The translations under genes and the position numbers were made by a program. DNA of 24,071 bases from a virus: positions 1 to 24,071 of the IMG/VR virus record IMGVR_UViG_3300021957_005679; one strand, given 5' to 3'. The notes beneath the pieces were generated by a model. That model did not search any database. It saw only the letters and a program-made list of their open reading frames with translations, and was not told the DNA's origin. Shown here piece by piece: positions 8,061 through 13,473 of the stretch; the first letter of the stretch is position 1; each line of letters starts with the position of its first letter.

Positions 8061-8693
8061 ATGAAAGTAGTATCAGTAATATTAGCACGAGGAGGTAGCA
8101 AGGGAATACCACATAAGAATATAATAGATGTTAACGGTAAACCATTACTACACTACACGGTTACCGCGTCCAAAAATTCTAACACTGATGAAACGTGGGT
8201 TAGTACTGATTGTGTAAAAATTAAAGATGTTGCGTTAGATTTAGGGTGTAAAGTTATCGATCGCCCGGCAGTTATCTCTGAAGATGATTCAAAAAGCGAT
8301 GAAGCTCTTTTACATTTTGCTGAGAATGTAGATTTTGATATATTAGTGTTCATACAACCAACATCGCCGTTGTTACTTGCAAGTGATATCAATCAAGGCT
8401 TAGATATAATGAATAAATATGATTCAGTATTTAGTGTGACAGAAGAGCATTGGGTTCCTCGCTGGAATAAAAATAATGAACCTATCAATTGGAATATCAA
8501 TCATAGACCTATGAGACAGGATGTAGATGAGACATATATTGAGAATGGTGCCTTTTACATAACAACAAGAGATCAACTATTAAAATCTGGTTTGCGCTAT
8601 GGTGGTAAAATCGGGACTGTAAGGATGCCACTGCATCGTAGCTTTCAAATCGACACACACGATGACTTGAAGTTAATTAGTAAATTGTTATGA
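8061..8693 (+). CDS. neuA: CMP-nonulosonate cytidylyltransferase (NeuA-like)
   Basis: A 210-residue cytidylyltransferase, which would join CMP from CTP to an acidic sugar made by the upstream synthase. The N-terminal P-loop-like signature ILARGGSKGIPHKN (residues 7-20), GKPLLHYTV, the strand FIQPTSPLL, a central YIENGAFYIT segment and the C-terminal SFQIDTHDDL are all typical of NeuA/SpsF-type enzymes. The length fits the compact bacterial form without extra domains. The gene follows the synthase by 15 bases with no clear Shine-Dalgarno site. The exact sugar (sialic, legionaminic or another) cannot be read from the sequence. It is the last gene of the glycan island; phage core genes follow. 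Confidence 0.82.
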   Translation: MKVVSVILARGGSKGIPHKNIIDVNGKPLLHYTVTASKNSNTDETWVSTDCVKIKDVALDLGCKVIDRPAVISEDDSKSDEALLHFAENVDFDILVFIQPTSPLLLASDINQGLDIMNKYDSVFSVTEEHWVPRWNKNNEPINWNINHRPMRQDVDETYIENGAFYITTRDQLLKSGLRYGGKIGTVRMPLHRSFQIDTHDDLKLISKLL

Positions 8694-8741
8694 ATATATC
8701 TGAATTAAACTTTATGGAAAGACAATATGATTATGTATGTA

Positions 8742-8749
8742 TCTAAATA
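8742..8749 (+). promoter_or_regulatory. Possible late promoter (TCTAAATA)
   Basis: In the 95-base gap between the neuA-like and DUF366-like genes, TCTAAATA (8742-8749) and TATAAATG (8784-8791, running into the ATG at 8789) both resemble the late box. The first would give a leader of about 34 bases. The second would put transcription start inside the coding region, so it is not favoured for this gene. Weak, because the gap is very AT-rich. Confidence 0.3.
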
Positions 8750-8788
8750 GTGCTTGTATTTTACATTATATTATCATATAATATATAA

Positions 8789-9373
8789 ATGATAATTGAT
8801 CAAAAAACATATGATGGTGATTTAATTCACCGGCGATTCGCGTATACATTTTTTAAAAACAGAACATTACCCATTGGAAACATCGTGACATTCAGAAGTC
8901 CCATGCTTGTTGAAGCTGATGGCATGATCGATCATGAAGATGTGCTCAAGAACGATTTCATATATAGTGATGATGCAATCAATTTTTGTTGGGAGATTCC
9001 CGGAATGGATGCATTTGGTGCAGTGGCATGGCAACGTTTGTTCAACACATCATTAGCTAATATATTACAAAACTTGATAAAAGCTCCAATCGAAGTTGAT
9101 GGTGATGATTTGATTGTACATAAAGAGTTCAAAAGTGGTGGTATAATACAAACCAAAGGCAAGTGTAGTGTGAGTATCACCTACACAAAAGATGGAGCTG
9201 CCCTAGGACACACAGGTATCAATGTACGAGCCGGTGATCGAGCTCCTAGCTTCGCGTACAGCACCGACTTGACGGACGAACAAATCAAGACATTTCAAGA
9301 CACAGTGGTGGAGATGTTTTATGCCATGAATGATGATATGTTTCTAGCTACTACCAAAATCATAACCAAGTGA
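8789..9373 (+). CDS. DUF366-like protein (biotin/lipoate ligase-related fold)
   Basis: A 194-residue protein. The N-terminal pattern YDGDLIHRRFAYTFF, then GNIVTFRSPMLVE, then MIDHEDVLKNDFIYSDDAINF matches my memory of archaeal and bacterial DUF366 (PF04017) proteins, including the order Y-D-G, a long aromatic helix, VxFR, and M-x-D-x-E-D. That family has a fold related to biotin/lipoate protein ligases, but its reaction is unknown. A later IEVDGDDLIVH hairpin followed by a CSVSITYTKDGAALGHTGINV sheet fits the same fold. It is followed with a GTGA overlap by the clamp-loader-like gene, so it belongs to the phage core block rather than the glycan operon. Identification rests on motif memory without a search. 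Confidence 0.5.
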   Translation: MIIDQKTYDGDLIHRRFAYTFFKNRTLPIGNIVTFRSPMLVEADGMIDHEDVLKNDFIYSDDAINFCWEIPGMDAFGAVAWQRLFNTSLANILQNLIKAPIEVDGDDLIVHKEFKSGGIIQTKGKCSVSITYTKDGAALGHTGINVRAGDRAPSFAYSTDLTDEQIKTFQDTVVEMFYAMNDDMFLATTKIITK

Positions 9374-9771
9374 CCATATTCGATTGCTTGAATGACATCT
9401 TGTTCACCAAGCGTGGCAAGCTGTTACAAAATGTTGATGAAGAGAGCGGTTTCAATCAATACATGATCAACCGATGGTGTAGCATGTACAGCCCCAACTT
9501 AGCAATCGTGATAAACAACACGGTCAACTGGCTGTACAGCACATTCGAAACCAAACAACAATATTATCGTTTCGTCAGCGTGGTACTGCCTCGAGTCAGT
9601 AGAAAGCGTATAAACTACATCAAGAAAAACAAGAGTGAAGACATTGAGCAACCGGAACATATAGGATCACTTGCCAAGCGGCTTGAAATTTCACAACGTG
9701 AGATTAAATCTTATTATGAATACAGCAGCAAATACAGCTCAAGTTCAACATGCTCAAGCCAATCTAAATGA
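9370..9771 (+). CDS. Probable clamp-loader small subunit (gp62-like)
   Basis: A 133-residue protein beginning with GTG on the upstream stop (GTGA). The layout FNQYMINRWCSMY, then a helix, then ETKQQYYRFVSVVLPRVSRK and INYIKK, followed after a gap by LAKRLEISQREIKSYYEY, resembles the compact gp62-type subunit of T4-like marine phages (N-x-(F/Y)-x-(V/I)-N-R near the N-terminus, LQYxF followed by a basic R-K-R segment, and a C-terminal helix). In T4, gp62 works with gp44 to load the sliding clamp gp45 at the replication fork. The C-terminal 18 residues, rich in serine, overlap the next gene. I rate this as likely but unproven; no gp44 or gp45 gene is in the window. Confidence 0.5.
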   Translation: MTIFDCLNDILFTKRGKLLQNVDEESGFNQYMINRWCSMYSPNLAIVINNTVNWLYSTFETKQQYYRFVSVVLPRVSRKRINYIKKNKSEDIEQPEHIGSLAKRLEISQREIKSYYEYSSKYSSSSTCSSQSK

Positions 9772-10147
9772 CCGGGTAAAGGGCGCTGTACAACTTGACA
9801 ACTACGCAGGTAGTGAAAATTTCAATCTTTTCGGCTATGAACTAACCAGCGTGTTAGATGATATCATTCTAATCAAGTATGTGGATTGTAATGATGATGG
9901 TACTGAAATCCTAAAAAACGGGGTCTGGGTACCGGTTAATGTCAGTACTTACACTTGGAGAATTGGAGAAGTTTTATTGGCAGGACCAAATTGCTCTCTG
10001 GTCAAACAAGGAGACTTTGTTACATTTCCGAACGACAAAGGAATCTCAGTGGGCAACCTTGAAGTCACAGGTCAAGGCAAAATCCGCAACAGTTGTTTTT
10101 TGAATGAGGATCGAATATTCGGGGTGTGTAAGCCTAAAAGTGAATAA
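9716..10147 (+). CDS. GroES/gp31-like co-chaperonin (probable)
   Basis: A 143-residue protein starting at the ATG at 9716, inside the preceding gene (56-base overlap); an upstream in-frame start at 9671 is possible but lies even deeper in that gene. After a 35-residue leader, the sequence DDIILIKYVD, GVWVPVN, TWRIGEVLLAGPN, VKQGDFVTFPND and FLNEDRIFGV follows the beta-barrel pattern of GroES: strand, mobile-loop region, G-E-V-x-x-x-G-P, V-K-x-G-D-x-V-x-F, and a terminal E-D-x-(I/L) strand. T4-like phages use such a protein (gp31) with host GroEL to fold the capsid protein. The region between the first two strands is short and its mobile loop is not obvious, so another small beta-barrel protein remains possible. 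Confidence 0.5.
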   Translation: MNTAANTAQVQHAQANLNDRVKGAVQLDNYAGSENFNLFGYELTSVLDDIILIKYVDCNDDGTEILKNGVWVPVNVSTYTWRIGEVLLAGPNCSLVKQGDFVTFPNDKGISVGNLEVTGQGKIRNSCFLNEDRIFGVCKPKSE

Positions 10148-10533
10148 TGAAGATCGGTGCAACCACATTACGTGCGTTGCTTGAAAACAATGTATTAGAA
10201 ATTAAATTCAAGCGTCGCCGATCAAAACCTGGGGCTCCAGCCACCAGGAGAATGTTGTGCACCAACAGTCCTGTGATATTGCAGAGTGACGCAGGACGAA
10301 CAACTTTAAAATATTCACGACCAACTGGTTCTCCAAACTACAACCCGGCTGGTAAAAACATCGTGATTGCATGGGACATAATCAAACAAGACTATCGTGC
10401 CATTAGTGTGGACAACTGCGAGCTGTTGAGTCAAATGCCAGTGAGTGGAGACGGGAGAGATTTCTGGCAATATTTCAATCAAAGTGTTTATCCAATGACA
10501 CCAGGACAGAAGAAAGGATTTTTCAATGTTTGA
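10147..10533 (+). CDS. WYL_2/DUF2693-like SH3-barrel protein
   Basis: A 128-residue protein whose ATG shares one base with the upstream stop (TAATG). The pattern LLENNVLEIKFKRR, RRMLCTNSPVIL, and NIVIAWDIIKQDYRAISVDN follows that of the DUF2693/WYL_2 proteins common in T4-like marine phages: a short helix, V-x-x-x-F-x-K, R-x-(M/L)-x-C-T, and V-(V/I)-W-D-x-x-x-x-x-(F/Y)-R-x-x-x-x-(D/N). These are predicted Sm-like SH3 barrels; the role in phage is unknown. A C-terminal tail with FWQYFNQSVY is extra. The 3' end overlaps the next gene by 8 bases. Confidence 0.5.
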   Translation: MKIGATTLRALLENNVLEIKFKRRRSKPGAPATRRMLCTNSPVILQSDAGRTTLKYSRPTGSPNYNPAGKNIVIAWDIIKQDYRAISVDNCELLSQMPVSGDGRDFWQYFNQSVYPMTPGQKKGFFNV

Positions 10534-10876
10534 CGTGGTGCATGAAAACATGAAACTGCTGGAACCTTTGCTGCAAAAAAACGTGATGTTCAACGTGGAA
10601 CACAAAACATTACGCAAAGGTAAGTTGATGCTGTACAACGTGAATGATTATCATATCAAGTTCACCATACGCACAAACAAAGACGTGCTGAAAACATATG
10701 AAATACCCTTTCCATTTATGATAACAAGTACCGACACACATGCGGTTCTATCCTATCAGATACACGAGCTATGCATGGGTAACGCACGTAAACAACAGAT
10801 GATAAGACTGTTTGAGCCGTTGCAAAACAAGTTGTATGACAAAGAGCTGTATATTGTGAATGTTGATGCTATTTGA
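10526..10876 (+). CDS. Unknown phage protein
   Basis: A 116-residue protein that I do not recognise. It alternates hydrophobic strands with basic stretches (MFNVEHKTLRKGKLMLYN, YHIKFTIRTNKDVLKTYEI) and then has a helix-rich C-terminal part (HELCMGNARKQQMIRLFE), so a small alpha+beta cytoplasmic protein is likely. It has no signal peptide, membrane segment or metal motif. Its start overlaps the WYL_2-like gene by 8 bases, so it is probably coexpressed with the clamp-loader-like, GroES-like and WYL_2-like genes. Confidence 0.6.
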   Translation: MFDVVHENMKLLEPLLQKNVMFNVEHKTLRKGKLMLYNVNDYHIKFTIRTNKDVLKTYEIPFPFMITSTDTHAVLSYQIHELCMGNARKQQMIRLFEPLQNKLYDKELYIVNVDAI

Positions 10877-10895
10877 ATAATTTTCACTCGCCAGG

Positions 10896-10903
10896 CATAA
10901 ATA
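10896..10903 (+). promoter_or_regulatory. T4-type late promoter box (CATAAATA)
   Basis: CATAAATA ends 5 bases before the ATG at 10909 and is followed by ATTGT, with no Shine-Dalgarno sequence. The 16-base context matches the site at 2982 in all but one position. A transcript starting by T4 spacing would begin at the A of the ATG. Confidence 0.6.
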
Positions 10904-10908
10904 ATTGT

Positions 10909-11130
10909 ATGGCGAATATACAACCAATTTTTACAAACATTCCACCTGCGAAAGGTGATGTAGATTACTCCCCACTCGGTGGTAAAGTCGGTTTAACTGC
11001 TGAGGATAAAGCTAACATACAAGCTGTTGCTAGTACTGATGCAACTACAGCGATCGAAGCTGGTTACGGTGCAGCTGACGATGGTGAAGTGTTAGATCAT
11101 TGCCGCAGAAGAAATCTTGGATTGATATAA
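10909..11130 (+). CDS. Small unknown protein with its own late promoter
   Basis: A 73-residue protein, start chosen at the ATG directly behind the late box; an in-frame TTG at 10873 overlapping the previous stop is less likely. The sequence begins MANIQPIFTNIPPAKGDVDY, then PLGGKVGLTAEDKANIQAV, an alanine/threonine-rich stretch, and ends in a basic cluster (DHCRRRNLGLI). No family recognised. The N-terminal half looks like a structural decoration or tail-peptide segment. The abrupt basic end, followed at once by a non-coding stretch, may mean that the gene has been shortened. A hairpin with one bulge (11136-11157) starts 6 bases after the stop. Confidence 0.5.
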   Translation: MANIQPIFTNIPPAKGDVDYSPLGGKVGLTAEDKANIQAVASTDATTAIEAGYGAADDGEVLDHCRRRNLGLI

Positions 11131-11530
11131 CATTCCACCGGTAGTTTTCTCCGGGTGATTGTTCCGTACACAATGCACCTATGAACTAACATAGATACAT
11201 TGAGTTGGTAGTTATATCCGTAATGATATGCTCACGCAAAGACGCACTCTTTGAGGTATTAATTTTATGGAGAATCCTGACCTAATAAACTCCGGTTACA
11301 AGTAACCACTAATACATGCCGACATTCAAGTCGCAGTTCGGTGCAATGCAGATGTTACTCTGCCGTTTTTCAGCTGCCGTCTAACAGTTGTGTTTAATTT
11401 AGCTTTGTCCTTTCCAGCAGTTCTCTCTGCCGAGTCACAAACCATCTTCAAGTCGACTACTACTCACGCTCGTGTACCGAAAACGCTGATGGATATACTA
11501 TAGCGTTGTTTCACACTTGTGTACCATTAA
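11131..11530 (+). ncRNA. Candidate structured RNA / non-coding region
   Basis: About 400 bases with no convincing gene and GC somewhat above the flanks. Visible inverted repeats: a bulged hairpin at 11136-11157; a two-part hairpin where CAATG (11171-11175) pairs with CATTG (11198-11202) around CTATG/CATAG (11179-11183 with 11190-11194), separated by a symmetric 3x3 internal loop; a tight hairpin GGTTAC-AA-GTAACC (11294-11307); and AACGCT/AGCGTT (11482-11487 with 11502-11507). A 14-base imperfect tandem repeat CTGCCGT...CAG lies at 11360-11387. I see no tRNA cloverleaf, T-loop or CCA end. The strand is assumed from the neighbours. A 200-base open stretch in one frame (11306-11509) lacks a good start. 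Confidence 0.35.
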
Positions 11531-11676
11531 TATAATATAGTATATATACAAAAAGTCAACCTAGATTTAACTTTTAAAGATGTTAAATATTATAAATGAT
11601 TAATCAACCACAAATACAATGCATTTGATTTTTACACTTATATGTGTTATATTGGCATGAGTTATTAAGTTTAGGT
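11531..11676. other. AT-rich intergenic spacer
   Basis: A very AT-rich stretch between the structured region and the gp15-like gene. It holds a weak inverted repeat (AAAAGT near 11551 with ACTTTT near 11570) and a TATAAATG string at 11591-11598 that resembles a late box but has no gene behind it (only a 10-codon ORF). Nothing else supportable is seen. Confidence 0.4.
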
Positions 11677-11684
11677 TATAAATA
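11677..11684 (+). promoter_or_regulatory. T4-type late promoter box (TATAAATA)
   Basis: An exact TATAAATA, the T4 late consensus, ends 6 bases before the ATG of the gp15-like gene at 11691, with only ATATAA between and no Shine-Dalgarno sequence. It is the strongest promoter match in the window and drives a known class of late gene. Confidence 0.7.
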
Positions 11685-11690
11685 ATATAA

Positions 11691-12809
11691 ATGAAGAGCA
11701 GTCCATATTATTTTGAGATAAAAGATGTGATGACACAGTTTGTTGCTGCATTCAATGATATAATCATCAATAGATACAACAAATCTCGAGATAAAAAGAG
11801 TCGTGTCAAAGTGAGATACATGTATTCACCCAAGCAAAGAGTTGTGCATGATTTGACCAACAAAGCTAGGCACATCACTCTTCCGGTGGTTGCAGTTAAC
11901 ATAACTGGCATGTCCAGAGATGAAGGTAGAGTGTTCAACAAAATAGAAGGTTCATATTTATCATCAGAAGAAAGACATCAAAGTGCATCTAAGACTGAAT
12001 TGTCACAAAGCACATATCACACACCTCAGCCAGTGCCAATAAACATTCAGGTGAGCATGAGTATACTTGCTAGATATCAATCAGATATTGAACAGATTGT
12101 GAGTAATTTTGTACCCTATTGTGATCCATATATTGTAATTTCATGGAAAATGCCCAATGAATTCACACCATTGAAAGATCAAGAGATACGTAGTGAAGTT
12201 GATTGGAGCGGTGACCTGTCTATAAATTATCCAGAACAACTCACAGGTTCAGAACCATACAGAGTTAGTGCCGACACGAGTTTCACCATACGTACATGGT
12301 TGTTCAAAAAAGCTCCAACGCCTGTTGGAAATGTATTTCACATCACAACCAACATCACCCCGGTGTCAAGTATCGATTCAAGTTTCTCATTCTCATTACC
12401 GTATTATGACGATGTTACTGAGAAATCATATATACAAGGATTGGGACCATCTCTAACAGCAGCACCGTTTTTGACACATGTTGATACATCAGGTCAATAC
12501 AATGAACTCATAGGTTATAATTTCAATAGTGTTTTGAATGTATATCTTTCCAGTAGTGAAATTAACGAATTGAGTGGTCAAGGAGTGGTTCCTTTCAACA
12601 GCCCAGGGCTTGAATATATGTCAACATTACATCCTCCATTTACAGCTGTACCTGTAAATTTTGAAATTATTAACGATAATAAAATATATTTTAATATACC
12701 CACTGATATTGAGCTAAATGATGAAGTGGATATAGTGATCAGAAATATTGGTGGTTATGAAACAGCTCTAAATTCAACATTGCACGGAAAAGGTATATTC
12801 ATACAATAG
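11691..12809 (+). CDS. 15: Tail sheath stabiliser/completion protein, T4 gp15-like
   Basis: A 372-residue protein. The first 225 residues follow T4 gp15: an N-terminal SPYYFEIKDVMTQFVAAFND helix, IINRYNKSRDKKSRVKVRYM, a RHITLPVVAVNITGMSRD strand with basic neighbours, then VPINIQVSMSILARYQSDIE and QIVSNFVPYCDPYIVISW, comparable to the gp15 segment IYELSIFTRYEDDMFQIVEQ...YFQPHF. gp15 caps the tail tube and sheath and joins tail to neck in T4. T4 gp15 is about 270 residues; here about 145 extra residues follow, with a pattern like an IPT/TIG Ig-like domain (IGYNFNSVLNVYLSSS, INDNKIYFNIPTDIELNDEV, DIVIRNIGGY). Its own late promoter stands directly upstream. Confidence 0.75.
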   Translation: MKSSPYYFEIKDVMTQFVAAFNDIIINRYNKSRDKKSRVKVRYMYSPKQRVVHDLTNKARHITLPVVAVNITGMSRDEGRVFNKIEGSYLSSEERHQSASKTELSQSTYHTPQPVPINIQVSMSILARYQSDIEQIVSNFVPYCDPYIVISWKMPNEFTPLKDQEIRSEVDWSGDLSINYPEQLTGSEPYRVSADTSFTIRTWLFKKAPTPVGNVFHITTNITPVSSIDSSFSFSLPYYDDVTEKSYIQGLGPSLTAAPFLTHVDTSGQYNELIGYNFNSVLNVYLSSSEINELSGQGVVPFNSPGLEYMSTLHPPFTAVPVNFEIINDNKIYFNIPTDIELNDEVDIVIRNIGGYETALNSTLHGKGIFIQ

Positions 12810-12829
12810 TTTCAAAGCAAGGTTGTGAC

Positions 12830-12837
12830 AATAAATA
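12830..12837 (+). promoter_or_regulatory. T4-type late promoter box (AATAAATA)
   Basis: AATAAATA ends 6 bases before the ATG at 12844; the following ATTGTA repeats the sequence after the box at 10896. No Shine-Dalgarno sequence is present. It probably drives the three downstream virion genes, which are separated only by one-base overlaps. Confidence 0.6.
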
Positions 12838-12843
12838 ATTGTA

Positions 12844-13473
12844 ATGACTGAATGTAATAAAACAACCACTATATCTGAATTACCTCAATGTGATTCAGTA
12901 CAAAGTGATAGTTACCTGATAGTACAAACACAAGACACTGCATGTAAAGTTAAAGTTTCTGATCTTGTGCTAGGTCCAAGCAATGTGAGCTTTTATCCTG
13001 ATTTAACAGAAATCTTGAACAGATTAGATGTGCTCACAAATATCGTACAATCAAATTCCGCGAAGTGGGACCTGACTGCTCAAACTGTAACTGATAACAG
13101 AACTATTTGGGATCAAACAGACACATACAATCTTGCTGGTATGTACAATGCATTAACAGGTAATCAAGATCTATGGACTTCAGCCAGTACACTAGTACAA
13201 GCTGAGAGCTCAAGATGGGAAAACGCTGCAGATACCATTGAGATTGACAGTGTGAAGTGGAATGCTACAGCTAGTACTCTAGAATCTAAAGCTGATGGAT
13301 GGGATCAAGCTAGAAATATTACATTAGATGGAGTGACTGCTATATATGAAGCGCTTGAAATCATAGAAGTATCTCCATGGTTTTCTTATTATGGTGGTGA
13401 TGGTAATGTACCACCTCAACCAGCATTATGGGATTTATATAATGTTGTCACTACTAACAGCGCGTCTTGGTGA
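12844..13473 (+). CDS. Virion protein with 14-residue tryptophan repeats
   Basis: A 209-residue protein. Residues 8-45 (TISELPQCDSVQSDSYLIVQ, then KVKVSDLVLG) match the N-terminal attachment segment common in phage tail and fibre proteins. Residues about 55-165 form a repeat in which tryptophan recurs every 14 residues (SAKW, RTIW, then after a 22-residue step QDLW, SSRW, SVKW, ADGW) with T/A/S-rich spacers; two heptads per repeat suggest a trimeric coiled coil. The C-terminus has WFSYYGGDGNVPPQPALW and ends in TTNSASW, a copy of the repeat start (QSNSAKW). It is driven by a late promoter and its stop shares one base with the next ATG. Probably a fibre or baseplate appendage subunit; exact role unknown. 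Confidence 0.6.
   Translation: MTECNKTTTISELPQCDSVQSDSYLIVQTQDTACKVKVSDLVLGPSNVSFYPDLTEILNRLDVLTNIVQSNSAKWDLTAQTVTDNRTIWDQTDTYNLAGMYNALTGNQDLWTSASTLVQAESSRWENAADTIEIDSVKWNATASTLESKADGWDQARNITLDGVTAIYEALEIIEVSPWFSYYGGDGNVPPQPALWDLYNVVTTNSASW

Noticed and set aside
10873-10908. TTG start for the 73-residue protein
   Set aside because: The late promoter box and the ATG at 10909 lie inside this extension, so the shorter form is more likely.
11306-11509. A 67-codon open stretch in the gene-free region
   Set aside because: It has no ATG near its beginning, no ribosome site and no recognisable protein pattern; GTG at 11390 gives too short a product. Kept as non-coding.
11131-11530. tRNA or tmRNA in the gene-free region
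   Set aside because: I looked for T-loop (GTTCRANNC), a paired acceptor stem and a CCA end on both strands. The nearest match, AGTTCGGTGC near 11335, does not form the required arms.
11591-11598. TATAAATG string as another late promoter
   Set aside because: No gene follows within a sensible distance (only a 10-codon ORF) and the exact box at 11677 already serves the gp15-like gene.
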